The position numbers and the translations under genes were made by a program. Positions 23,711 through 37,100 of a stretch of 64,000 nucleotides of DNA are shown here, one piece after another (position 1 is the stretch's first letter; the number at the start of each line of letters is the position of its first letter). Source of the DNA: Saccoglossus kowalevskii. Taxonomy: Eukaryota; Hemichordata; Enteropneusta; Harrimaniidae. The stretch is from assembly GCF_000003605.2 (NCBI RefSeq), contig NW_003158224.1, positions 231,468 to 295,467 of the forward strand, given 5' to 3'. The notes under the pieces are model-generated. The model searched no databases and had not been told where the DNA came from. It saw only the letters and a list, made by a program, of their open reading frames with translations.

Positions 23711-26158
23711 TTGCACTTAAACATAAATAATGACATCACTTGCAGGCTTTGTGATGAACAAAACTTTGAATAATCAAATAAAAAATATGAAAAAAAAAAA
23801 TAATTCATGTCTGAAATGAATAAATAATAGATATTAAAAAAAATAAATAAAAAACAAACGATAAATAAAGCTTGAGTCTTTTTTTAATCAGACTGCTCTC
23901 TGAGCATAATTACAAATGTACTCCCAACCGGTCACCCGAGTGAGGTGCATTATGGGAATATCGCAACATACACATTTCAGGACTGATCATTAACAACTCC
24001 AGAAAAGCAAATGGCCGAACCAATACGCAAATTAAAATAGATATATATGTAAGATTTTTTTTTTCAATTTTCTTATTCCAACAAGATTTTCTAATGGGGC
24101 TTTCCCAAAGGTAATAATAGCTTTTTTGTTTCTTCACTCTGTTTACAAGATGCAATCACCAACCTACTTGCAACAACAATTACTGCAGTGTTCAATTTCC
24201 CATCAAATTTTCTACTTTACAATTAAAGAAGTAGAGCAAAGAGCACCCTAACGTTCATTTGTGAATCAGGTTGTAGGAAGATGTAATTTGAATTGAATGC
24301 CACGTTTGGATTTTTTTTAATGGTAGTACATGTATATACACAAATAGCAGGACTCAGATGCAGCGGATCTCTGAAGTATTTATAACATAATCTATGAATT
24401 TTTGCATCAATGTAACTAGCAAAGGTCATTTTTTTTTATAAGTATAAACTGTCATTTCGACACTATTATTGTCCAATTTGACATGTACATTGGTTTGAGT
24501 ACGCTGCTCTCAATACGCAGACAGGAGTGGCAAGTGGTTTACTGCGTCTTCAAGGTGGAATCTAAGTGATGCAGTGGTTAAGGATGCGGAACAAAGACAG
24601 AACAGTTGAAATTTCATGGGGATCTTTCATTTATTGAGCAAGTAATCAACATAGTCTAATGTTACCATGACAACATGATCAACAGATCTGCCAATTTTGA
24701 AATATAACTAATAAATACCTCCAAATAAATTGTCAATAAGCGTACGGACCAATACTTTTTTCTTGTATACTCTGGTACATCAGAAAAAATCTACAAAACT
24801 GCACATCAATATGAACAACTTGTCAGTCAAGTTACGGTGATTTTTTTCCCGAGAATAAACTAAAAAAAATATCAGGTGTAGTAAAACACTGATAAATTAT
24901 AGAAACATCTAGTTTTTTTCTTCTATAAAATAGTGAAGAAATGCAGTCAAAACTTCAACGAACATAGAGAGGTAGCAGTACACAGGTGTAGTTGATAGGT
25001 GGGTTTTTAAGTTTCCAGTCATCTGCAAAGAATGACTGATCGCTGCAATAAAAGCACAGCGATTATGCGGCGACAAACATACTAAAAGAAAAACGTTTTT
25101 ATTCGTCCAATACCCTTTTGTCACTTCAATCCCATACCTATTTCCTTTACTACTGTAAAATTCTTGTACACAACTCCATCTTAGCGACGTCTTCCATATT
25201 ACACACGATATGATATGTAACACTCCCTCCCCCTCCCAAGACTGTGTTCAACTTCAGACCACTTCATGTAACCTACTATCGGACTAAATTAAAATTAAAT
25301 ATGAAAAGTAAAAACATTTCACCAGATTAACTGCTGTATATAGAAACAAATCTGTAATGCTAAAAATATATACATGTCTCAGACATAATTAGTTAATTAC
25401 AGTACAGTTATGTTTTGCACATTTGATATTTTAAATGTTTGGATAGTCTGTCCACTATAAATTCCTTATTAATGCAAGAAGTGTGTCCCAGTGACGCCAT
25501 ACCCAGAGCATCCGAACAACGACAAGTATGGCTGATTCAGATAAAGATACAACAGTAGATTTAGATTTTAAAGTTTGGACGAGCTATGCCCGACATAGTC
25601 CCCGTGGTTAACATTTCAGACCTTTAACGAGGTTGGACATACATGTGTGAGATATGGTTCCTGACTCATCAGAATGCCAGATTGAATTGCATCATAATGG
25701 TGCCAGCAGAGATATCTGATTGGATGACAAACTGACAACATTTGCATATTTAAGCCATATTGTACAAGTACAGTATTTGAAGTGTTTCTCTAAGCATGTT
25801 TGAAATAATATGGACGAAAATGCAGACAAGACATGAAATGGCCAACAGTCAGCCATCTTTGATCACAAACACAATGCATGTGTATATGTACTAGCTATCT
25901 GTAACATTTTTGAAGTGAATCAAAGCAGGGATGTCAGACACACCTGAATGCACCGACATTAAAACATAAGCTTCGGAATCCATCCGAACAGGGACTAAAA
26001 AAGGTGCCAGCCCGTGCAAGAATGGAAGTACAATACTTAAGTGTCCTATTTTCAAGCCGTGAACTGTTAAATTCATAACTCATACTTCAGTACTAAAATA
26101 TTTGCTCATCTTAGTACTAAGGTGAAAATTTATCAGTCAATATCAGTGATATTAGCTT
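23711..26158. other. No gene recognised
   Basis: Only the orphan HINE end at 25959 is identifiable. The 104-codon frame 25223-24909 has no recognised features. Confidence 0.55.
25959..25998. mobile_element. Orphan 3' end of the nested HINE family
   Basis: AAAACATAAG...TTCGGA-atcca-TCCGAACAGGGACTAA matches the right end of the element at 36001-36355, including the inner stem and the CTAA end, but lacks the outer left stem arm and the core units. Probably a truncated relic. Confidence 0.5.
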
Positions 26159-26342
26159 GGTCCATATCAGTTCTATTGACTGGTCCATATCAATGCCAAT
26201 GACTGGTCCATATCAATGGTAATGACTGATCCATATCAGTGCTATTGACTGGTCCATATCAGTGCTAATGACTGATCCATATCAGTGCTATTGACTGGTC
26301 CATATCAGTGCTATCGACTGGGCCATATCAGTGCTATTGACT
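26159..26342. repeat. 23-bp minisatellite, eight units
   Basis: Eight consecutive 23-bp units of consensus GGTCCATATCAGTGCTATTG plus ACT. Units 4 and 6 begin GATCC, the others GGTCC or GGGCC, so part of the array alternates. No spacers, so not a CRISPR array. It lies about 1.4 kb past the Sp stop codon. Confidence 0.9.
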
Positions 26343-27487
26343 AATAATGCTAGTTATCCATTAACTAAATTTTTTTTAGATTTTTCATACAAAAAAATGA
26401 GTATGTAGACTGAAGTTTTATAATAAGATGCATTTTTTTTAACGTTAGGGATGTTAGTGAAATACAAATATGCATCAATATATCAGTCATTTGAGAAAGT
26501 TTCTGACAAATAGCAGAACTGAAAGTAGGCATCACAGTCGTAAGTAAAACAATAAATCTTGAACAGCCATTAACAGTGAAAAAATCTTTTGAAGCATCCA
26601 GACAAAAAAAAGGTAGGTATAAAAATGGTTACCACGGCAACAACACTTCAACCTGCTCAAGTACATGCAAACACTGCCCTCTATTTACAATTACCATTAT
26701 TGATGTAGTCTTGCTCCATAATTAAGGGTCACGATGGGCAGCTTTTTCTAGGATTTCAGGCACAAGTTCAAATAAAAATATGAAATATTGATGCCAAATA
26801 TTAAGCTTAATATATTATTTGCTGGCACACAAAAAATATTTAAAAAATATCTTTGTTTTCTATTCTCTCCTCAAGGTGATTGCTGTTTCCAACTATAGAG
26901 GGCGATCTACTATACAGCAAGAAAAGTCTTAGAAAAGCAATGCAAATGAATGGTTTGAACAATTTTTTTTTCAAGAATTGTATTATAGCAATTGAACAAG
27001 AAGTACATAGCATCTTAATTCTTCTAAAAATGCTTCTGTACGGTTTACATACATGACTAAAAACAAAATAAATTAACTTTCTTCTAAAATATACACATTC
27101 GGCATAGATTTTGACCTTTCACTTCTGACCTCCGCCATATGACACCATTAAATTTTATTATATTCTAAAAAATAAAATCCTATAACAAATTCACAAATTC
27201 CTATATAAAAAAATGGGGCTCTTCCAAGCACTGCCTGCAACCCCTCTGTAAAGACAGAGTTGATATATAATAACCAAATGGTGGAAAAATCAATAAATTA
27301 TTTTGACACAAGAGGATGACCCTCAAATAAAGTAATACTTTGTAGACACGTTGAGGGGGAGACGACAGTGCCTGAGACAGCCCCTTAGGTGGGTTATCGA
27401 TATTATAATTTTTTTTTTAAAGGTTTTCTTCCATAATGATTACTATTTACATGATTTCTACCATTTCTGTTAAAACATGTCTAAAAA
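26343..27487. other. Region 3' of the Sp stop codon, possible longer 3' UTR
   Basis: AT-rich, no long reading frame, no recognised repeat. It could be part of a longer Sp 3' UTR if the downstream AATAAA is used; otherwise nothing identified. Confidence 0.4.
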
Positions 27488-27493
27488 TTTATT
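27488..27493 (-). terminator. Candidate poly(A) signal of the Sp gene
   Basis: AATAAA on the minus strand about 250 nt past the stop codon. A second AATAAA lies at 27159-27154, about 580 nt past the stop. AT-rich DNA gives such hexamers often, so the choice is uncertain. Confidence 0.3.
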
Positions 27494-27740
27494 AATGAGG
27501 CACAAGAATTGACAATGATCTTGTTATGACTCGGATGTCTCATTTCTTTGTATATATCTAACACAACGTGTTATCTTTTTTTTCCTTAAACTAACACAAT
27601 GAAAACACTTCTCGATATGGTAATGCAGGTGTTACTAAGGTAACTAGATTGTAACACAAAACATTAACTTTACAGACACTGAGGTTAGGTGAGATGCTCG
27701 TTATTGAAAATTCAAAAAAAAAATTGTTTTAGAATTGTAT

Positions 27741-28165
27741 TTATGTATTTCCTGGCAAGGATTCAGTTACCGGGACGACTTGAGCAGTTTGTTGCGGAAC
27801 AGCACTGATTATCGGTATGGCAGTTACTGGAATTTCTTGAAGATGTCCATCATGTAAAGTTGGCACAGAGATAATGGTGGGGGTTGGCATGGTTGCAGTC
27901 GTCGTGGTGACTTGAGTTATGGCCTGGCCTTGCTGTTGTTGCAACAGTTGTTGTTGTTGTTGCTGCTGCTGTTGTTGTTGTTGTTGCTGCAAAGCTGCCG
28001 CAGTGTTCACCAGTGTAGTGCCATTACCAAGATTATTATTGTTGACATTCGGCGGGGGTTTACCATTTGGTGTTTTCTTATTTTGGTGGGTTTTTAAGTG
28101 CTTAGAAAGATGGTCACTTCGCATGAACCGCTTTGAACATTCCGAGCATTGAAAACGTTTTTCGC
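27741..28165 (-). CDS. Sp gene coding exon 5: zinc finger 3, poly-Gln tail, stop
   Basis: Begins GC GAA AAA after a TTATTTCCAG acceptor, completing the TGEK linker. Finger 3 is C-X2-C-X12-H-X3-H with helix RSDHLSK (residues 540-560). The tail has an Asn/Pro segment, 14 Gln (593-606) coded by mixed CAA and CAG, LL, four more Gln, and a Thr/Pro/Val-rich end (SLPGNT) before TAA at 27743-27741. The antisense Leu- and Cys-repeat frames over the glutamine run are shadows. Confidence 0.95.
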
Positions 28166-31100
28166 CTGGAAATAAAAACAGGGGAAAAAAACAGACATGA
28201 AAATCTGAGAAACAAAATTAAATGCAGTGGGACATTACAATGAACAGATGATGCAATCAGACAAGCTTCTGGGAACGACAGATGCTCAATTCTGTTTATT
28301 TTATCATTTCTTTGTTCACCGACGTAGAGGTCAATCAAACAGTTAATGATGTACGAAATGAAAGCAAAACTATTAGCATCAAATAATTATTAATACTCTT
28401 TTTGTTGGCTTTCTAAGATTTTTTTTTTCAGGATTACATCAACTATTGAATAATGATTTTAATGATCTCAACTAGAATAGAGTTCACCAATAAAAAAAAA
28501 AAATTAACAACGCAGACAAATTAAACTAATTTCTACATACCTGTATGTGTTCTTCTGTGTCTCTGTAGTTCGTCTGAGCGGGTGAAGCGCTTTCCACAGA
28601 ACAACCAATTACAAACAAATGGCCTTTCTCCTGTATGCCAGCGTAGATGGGCGCGTAGGTGGGATGTCTTGCCGTAGACTTTGTTACAACCCGGTATGTG
28701 GCATATATGTTGCTTTTTCTTCCCCGCCTCACTGTTATTCCTGTTGAAAGCAACGTGATAACATTGAGACACATTTGGCACTTCAGAGATTTTTTTTTTT
28801 AAATTCAAAAATTTGTTCGATTTTTTTAAAAACTATGTACTTCAGATCAAAATATATACGATTGGAATCACAGTTCTGTTTTTATTGAACAAAATGTTAT
28901 GAAGATCAACCCACCAATCAATAGCCTTTAAATGTGGGACACAGATGGCCAATACGAAGCACTACACAACTAAACAAATTGATCATGTGTGAAATTAAAG
29001 CAATCTACAGTATTTGCTTTATGCCTATTTCACGGTATTTTTTTTTTTACGGGAATAATCTAATACATACAAAAAATCCCTTACTAGTAACTCGCTCAAA
29101 TTTGTCTGCAATTTTTTTGCTTAAATTCTTCAATATTTCTGGAAATGAACCCTAATTTTGGAGCTAACAGACAAAATTAGAGTCAATTTTCTGTTTTTAC
29201 TCAAAAAATTTGTCAATTTTTGTCCCACTCTTCTGAAGGAAAGTGCAGACTATACACGGGACTATTTTGTGAATTTGTGATTAAAAAGGGGAACTAGTGG
29301 TGAAAAGGTTAAACAATACTGACATAACATTATTACAGGTTTACCAGTGATTCTATTGGAGGGTCCATTTTAACACAACAATTACATGATTAAGGCTAAG
29401 TTGTCACCATTTGTAGGAAAATTGATGAAGACTGACTTAACACACACGATTAAGAATTTAAGAAAAATTCTATATGACCAAACATATTACTAATGGGGTA
29501 GGAAGGGGGTCACAATTTACAAGCCAAACCTTTGACTTTAACCTTTGACTTTTCATGTCAATCATAATGTCATTTCCTGTGTGAACCGCAAAGCACTGTG
29601 GGAGCGACGATGCACTTCATATTAAATGCACTTTTTTTTTTCAAAACGAGGGTGAATTGACATTGTGGTTGGTTTTACTACTTGGAAGTGGCATTTATGA
29701 TCAGGAAACGATCGTTGAGGATTGGGAAGTGATTTTTCAAGTATTCTTATCTGATTTTTCATTGTGTGAAAAGCTGCTGTATGGGCGAATGAGAACAGTG
29801 CAACCAGGTAAGTAGGAATCGACCATGATTGGCATCAGTGATGAGAACAACTAGAAAAGTAAGGTGACAGCAACCGAGGAAACTATCTCCAAAATAAAAG
29901 GAATCTGACATGTTCAAAGTTCAGTCTTACCTTCCCTCGCCATTACAGTTTGGGCAACTGCATGCCACCCGACGCAATCTCTTTCCTGATTGGGCAATCT
30001 GTACTTGAGGCTGCTGTGTAATCTGCGTTGGACTCAGCGTGCTGACGTTCATTGTTGGTGACGCAATGGTTGTTGTTGTCACTGGAGCTGCTGCTGCAGT
30101 AACAGCCACAACTGATGGCGCAGTCGCCTGCGTTGTTACGGTCTGAAAAAGCGGTTGCGTTGCCTGTGGCCATCGTGTCAATTCATTCAAGTCCTGAGCG
30201 GTTATTTGCTGTCCTGTGATAAAGAGAATCAAAAATAAAGAGAAATATAAATATTGATAAATGGATACAGAGGAATAAGCTCAATTAAAAACAACGCAGA
30301 TGCTAAAATGAGCTTTTAGTATTTGTTATTTAGTCTAGTTTTGTAAAATTCTGTATAACTACAAACAAAAGCAATATCTGCTACCAGGGTGAAATAACAA
30401 CAAACAAAAAAGAAATACAAATAATATGGATCATTTTCTGTCCTGGAATCTAAAGAAAACATTACAAACAGAACGGGAAAGATTTTTTTTTTTTTCCGTA
30501 TGCAAACAATTAAGAATAATGGTTTCACCAGCTTGGTATATTTTCACAATTATTTTATTTTTTAGTTAAACATTGTAAATGATTATAAGTATCAACACAA
30601 TACAGCGGCCGCCATCACTAAACCATGTTGAAATGAGGTTATTGAGGTCAAAGGTCGGTATCACAACATATGCACGTGCTATTCAAGAGTGACAAAAAAC
30701 TGGGTAAGTTGAGTTGGTATATGATTTGAAGAGGCTTTTTCATTAAACGACACCACCTGGCTTCGCACATGTTAATTTGATTGATGGCACTCATTTTCAA
30801 CTGACCCCAAAACTGAATTATGCTTTTTTCTTGGTATTGTTCGAGTGATGTGGTTGCCGATGACGATCAATTTGCAGTGCTGATTTTTGACCTCACTTCT
30901 GAATGGGAAAAAAAGTAACATCTTTTTTTCTAAAAAAAAATCAACTTGCTTTATTAAATTAATTTTTTTCTTATTCTTAATAGCAATTCTGTGTAATTTT
31001 TGCTTCCATTTTTGTATTGTTCGTTTTCTTTCTTTCTGCAAGTTGTGGCTTTTATCAAATTACAAAACCAGTTGACTGATGGACAGAACATGCCTCAAAC

Positions 31101-34100
31101 AACTGATCTACTGATAAAGGGAAACTGTTTGATTTACACAGATGCTTGGGTCTTTCCGATGAAAGCAATTTTCCAACTCTTTTTGAAAACATATTTATAT
31201 GAGGCCTTTCAGTTGGCTGTTAACCAACAATTGTTATCGGTATAAAATGTTAAGGATAATGAATATGAGCAAAATAAATAAGTATGAAAACAATCACGTA
31301 ATTACAATTCCAAAGTCGCTTTTCTCTGTCATGGTGTCCACGACTTTTTTTGGGAAACAGTTCAAGAAAAAAATTGAGCAGAGTGATTGAGTAACGGTGA
31401 TTCAGTTGCTTGGTGACCACAGCTTCACACGTTGCAATTACTAAACCTAAACAAAGGAGCGACTCGTCACTGATGTAGAGTAGAGACAAAGAAAAAGCTG
31501 ATACCAGAATACACAGATATACAATCAAGCTTATTAGATCATGTGACACTAGTAACTGATAGCCACAAGGGAATTTTTCAGAGACAAAGAGAAAACCTCC
31601 CGGAATACATTTCTGCATCTTTTGTTTGGTGCTTAGTTCGACCAAGTGAGCGTGGTTGTGATATGATGAACAAGACAATAGGAAGAAGAACAAAAGCAGG
31701 GCCCTTAACGATAGCTACCAAATCAGTACACGTGAAAACAGTGAAAACCATGGCAATAAAATCAGACAAAATTGCTTTTGTGTATTTTTTTTTCCATAAA
31801 TGGTCTTGATAACTAAAATTATGCTGATTTACTTTGTAAAAGATGACAAAAAGTCAAATTTCCTGCTCAAACTTTTAAAACACTAAAGGTATTATATTGC
31901 TCTCTTTCCCACAAAAACGGGTCTCCTTTCTATTTCCACACCATTTTATCAATGTCATTTTTCCCCTTGAAAATAAATATTTACCGTAGGCATGTTTTAT
32001 TTTGTTACAATTTATTGCTTTCACAATTGACTTTTCAAAAAGGCAAACAACAAAAGTCTGGAGTATTTGCTATTCACTAATAATTTATGTGCACACTTCT
32101 GTGACAAACTACTGTAGAATACTTTATTTTCACTATTTTCGCTAAAGGGATGATTCCGTGAAAATAAAAACCAGCGAATATACATTTTTTCCTATATTTT
32201 ACATTAATCTCATCAAAAATCAGTGAAAATAAATTCCAAGCAAAACTCCCAAAAACCCTTTTCAGCGAAAATTAATTCCAGCGAAAATAAAGTATTCCAC
32301 AGTACTCAATAAAATAACACATTTTTTAATTTTCTTTTGCTTTTTTCCAAGCACACAAATCAGGTTTTTTTCAATCAATTTCATACCTCCCATGAAAAGA
32401 CAACTGTTTGATAATTGATGCAAAACGTTGAGAATTCATATCAATATGGAATAGAAATTACTGCTTTGGAATCGGCTTTATTTATCGGTTTTAAATGTAG
32501 GTTCAGTTGTAGCTAACAAAAGCTAACAAAATGTTACAAAAAATCTCATTTCACAATATACCAAATCTACATTATAAGTGACACATGGAGGTCACATAAA
32601 GCTTCAAAACTGAAAAGCCCAGATAAACAATTTTTGTTGTATATAAGTGACAACTTCAAAATACCAAATTTGTTTTTTAAAAAAAAAATATATGTAATTA
32701 ATAATGGTTTCCCTATTTCTTCATTCAATTTTATTTATTTCAGTACAAAATATTTCATCTGACTTTAGTTAGGATTAGGGTATATATATATATATACCTA
32801 AAAAAACGGGTATTAACGATATCAAAATCCACAAAACCGATATTCAAATGATAATGAGAAAGAAAAAGAATTTTAATAGCAATTCTATCCCAATTCAGAA
32901 TCAACGCAAAACATACCTAAAAATATCCTCTAGACTAAGCAAGACCTATTAGTGAGAACATAAATTAATGATAAACATGAACAATTTCTGGCATTATAGG
33001 CAAAATCGTTTGCAAAATTTCGTGAAAGGATTTATTTCAACATCCCAACAAATAATTTTGCATAATTAATCTTACGAGACAAAACAGTTTAATTATCTAC
33101 CATTGTGGTATTTTTTTTTATTCGTACTATTAATTTTTACCCGTTAATCAATCACTTCAAAAAATAGGGCATTTCAGTCATTAATTTCAAAAGGCATTAC
33201 GTTAAAAACATTGTTTGTGTTTTTTTACGATGATCATAAATGCCGAGTGTCAAAAATAATCAGAAATATTATCTGCCACACCCTCGCCCCACAGACTGTG
33301 TTCCATCAATGAATTCAGAGATGTATATTTTATTTAATATACATATACGTAATGTTTTATACTGACAAGCGCATCTGTTTAACATAACTCTTAAAGGAAC
33401 CAGAAAAAGGTCCTAAATTTTTATCATTATCATATTCTGCCGTCACCCTCCTCCCAGTTCCTAGGTAAATACTTGTTTTTTTTTGTTATTTTAAAAAAAA
33501 AGCTGGTAGTGTGACAAAGAATATTTACCTAGGGAGACCAAATGACCTCAGTGTTTGCAAATGACAAGTAAGCTAAAGAGTCCTGTGATGATACTGGACT
33601 GGAGTGGCCCAAGGAAATTCTTTCGCCTAATTAATCTAAACTACTATGTACAGAATCTTGAATCCATTGATCACTCGGGAAGAAGTGACCTGTGAAATCT
33701 TATTGTGGGGGTGAAAAGCACAATCCATCATGATCAGTCTCTGTCTATGGACAACTCAATATTTCAACCTGCAATTAGACCATTACAGAAACCATGCATG
33801 ACCCCTCTGGGATTATTTTCTTTTCAGCACTTTACTTCAGGGCAGATGGCAACCTTACGAAAAGCATAAATTGACAATCAATCTGACAACAAAAAGACAA
33901 CTAAAAAGCAAAACAAAGCAAGATCATTAAATTCTTCATACAAAACGTTTCATTCGAAGGATACCGACTAATTAATTCAAGTTTAATGTAACGTTGAAAT
34001 AAATGATTGAAAATGGACTATTAAAAAAAATACTTTTCTTTTTCACTGCTACATTTAATGACTGCTCTCCCAGACCAAAACATTTTATACATACAGCCAA

Positions 34101-37100
34101 AACTTCAGATCAAAAAAGGTCAATGGCACCATACAACATCACGCACAAAGATATTACGATCAAATTTGTCTGATTATATTTTTATGAATTTCTAATGTTT
34201 TTTACAAGAAATAAATATGATATAGTTTTTTTTTAACTAATTTTCACTCAAATTTCAAATTGACGTTTCAAGTGACTTATTCATTGAAACTGGAACCTGA
34301 AAATACATTTTTGAGAGAGAGAAAAAAATGTTCTGGCAAACAAACTTCTGTGTTGAAGCAACACAAACAATAGCACTGGGAGCTCTTGAGGTTTCTAACG
34401 CCACTGATTTTATTGAATACAAATTTGTTCTCAAAACCCAAATTAGCTTCATTTTCTTGCAAAAGACTAAATACTGACTTACTGATGACTCCTTGTTGGT
34501 TTGTTTATTATCCAGGCTTTTGTCTTGGCTGATTTCTATAACCCAACGGGTTGACAGACTTCTCTATTCAGGAAGTGGAAAAGAGTAAACGCTCTGCCTA
34601 TCTGCGCTTGAACAGCCCTGCTGTGTTTTTGTTAAAGTTCTTTTTATTTTTTTCGAAAAGCAAAACAAGTAACAATCGTTGCAGAAGTACTACACCCATG
34701 ATGAGAAGAAAAAATGCTGACTTTGCGAGAAAAAAACAAACAATCTTAAACATCAGAAGAAAAATAGCATTTCCGAGTACATATTCAAATTGAATGTTAG
34801 ATAAGGCACTAAAGAACCCAGCTGCATACCAAAATTGTTGTTACCCAGTAACTACAACAAAATATGCTCCAATACCAAAAGGGTAACTGGGATGAACGAC
34901 ATTGCCGAAATAGATGCCATTATCTAATGACACATTAAGCTGTGGATAATAGAGTGACCATGATGACAAATAGACTAAAAATGTATGTGTTCTCTCAGAC
35001 ATGGATGGGCATACATACTGGAAATATTCTATTTTAGATGTCAATCTAATTTAGGCATTAGAAGAAAGTAAAAGGCCTTTAATTTGATTCTAAAATAGAC
35101 GAGCCCAATAACAAGTTTCAAATAAAAATGAACACGAATGCAGAACATTATTGGTAATGATGAGCTAGACTATGTATGCAAGAATCTTTGAATTTCAATA
35201 CAAATTGTAGTAAACAAGCCAGAAAAAAAGTGAGGTTCGCAAAAAGTAAAGGTCACAAATTGAAACTGTGATATAGTTAAATCATGATTTAAACAAGCAG
35301 CCTATCGGCTGAGATAGCTCCGCTGTTAGCAATGCACATTTCAATTAAAGAACTGAAAACATCATTAGAAAATGAACAATATGTATAGTATCAAAGCAAT
35401 CAGACTTACAGTTTTTAACAAGAAGTCGAAAATATCATTTTCTACCAATAATGACAAAAATATTCACCAAAATTAGAGAATTGAAGATATCATCACGAAA
35501 TGAACAAATCTGAGAAAGGTCTACATGTAGTATCTATATATGTAATATCAAAGCAATTGAACTTTTGGGTTTTAACAAGAAGTTGAAAATATCACTTTTT
35601 ACCAAAAATGACAAAAATATTCACCAAAATTAGAGAATTGAAGATATCATCACAAAATGAATAAATCTGAGAGAGGTCCACATGTAGTACCTATATATGT
35701 AATATCAAAGCAATCGAACTTACAGTTTTTAACAAGAAGTCAAAAATATCACTTTTTACCAAAAATGATAAAAATATTCACCAAAATTAAAGAATCGAAG
35801 ATATCATCACGAAATGAACAAATGTGAGAGAGGTCCACATATAGTACCTATATATTTAATATGAAAGCAATTGGACTTGCGGTTTTTAACAAGAAGTTGA
35901 AAATATCACTTTTAACCAAAAATGACAAAAATATTCACCAAAATTAGNNNNNNNNNNNNNNNNNNNNNNNNNNNNNNNNNNNNNNNNNNNNNNNNNNGAT
36001 CCAAAAAAAAAAATGACGTGCATCAAGGTCCTATTATGTTTAATGTATGTACCAAATTTGAACAAAATCTGTCCATGCATAACTGAGATCCGGGTCCGGA
36101 ATGGTGAAAATGTGCGATTTTGATGCATTTTCGGCCTTAAAATGGCCGCTATTCGGCTATCGTTAATCGGATCATGAAAAAAATGCATGTGCATATGTCC
36201 CATATAATGTGTGATGTATGAGTGAAGTTTGAACTCAATCGGTCCATGCATGTTCGAGATACAGGTGATCACGGACGCACGGACGCACGGACGCACGGAC
36301 GCACAAAGGGCAAAACATAAGTCCCCGTTTTCGGACTGCGTCCGAACGGGGACTAACAAACCTGAGAGAGGTCCACATGTAGTACCAATATATTTAATAT
36401 CAAAGCAATTGGACTTGCGGTTTTTAACAAGAAGTCGAAAATATCACTTTTTACCAAAAATGACAAAAATATTCACCAAAATTAGAGAATTGAAGATATC
36501 ATCATGAAATGAACAAATCTGAGAGAGGTCTACCCAAGGTACATATACACGAAGTATCGAAGTATCAAAGCATTCAGGCTTGTAGTTTTCAAGAAGAAGT
36601 CGAAAAAGTAAAACATTGACACGGACGACGACGGACAATCACTCATATGATAAGCTCCGCTCGACAAAGTCGACAGCGGAGCTAAAAAAAACTTCCCTCA
36701 ATCCTCTCTTTTTTTGGAACTCTATACTGAAACTGGTACTGTTAGAATTTTAGCAATAATAAGTCTGTTTGAAAATTTCATGTTCTTAATATTCCACCAA
36801 ATCAAAAAATAGCATTCATCACCAATATTGAAGATGTGCTACTAATGGAGAATATACAATAAACATTTTAAAATGATAAATTAAACATGTGTCATTCTCT
36901 ACCGACCCCCAAGACAGATAAAGATTGGACGCGACACAAAACTATCTCGTTTCATTTTATATCTGATCTAGATGCAGTCCATGAAAAGTCACAACTTTGC
37001 AGGTGTTTGATGTGCTCTTGGCCAATATCAGTCAGCTTATTTAGAGGGGATAGTCCCTCGGCTACGAGTCAGCTCATTCACACGAGTATATTTCATGTAC

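Larger units (their letters stand above)
35292..36685. mobile_element. Pearl-like (HINE) element, copy 3, interrupted by a second element and a 50-base gap
   Basis: Same left end (AACAAGCAGCCTATCGGCTG) and full right hairpin ending GCGGAGCTAA. Core units recur at about 157-bp spacing up to 35947; after the gap and the nested element (to about 36355) the core sequence resumes. It lies inside Sp intron 2. Confidence 0.82.

Noticed and set aside
26159-26342. CRISPR-like regular repeats
   Set aside because: Head-to-tail 23-bp units without spacers, in a eukaryotic genome: a minisatellite.
27912-28152. Plus-strand Leu- and Cys-repeat frames
   Set aside because: Antisense shadows of the Sp glutamine run.
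29527-29553. Repeated AACCTTTGACTTT as nuclear-receptor sites
   Set aside because: Resembles DR1-type half sites, but a two-copy short repeat in an intron is weak evidence.
31250-31693. 147-codon minus-strand frame in Sp intron 2
   Set aside because: Hydrophobic, biased to Leu/Ser/Phe as expected of AT-rich DNA, no domain and no clear splice sites.
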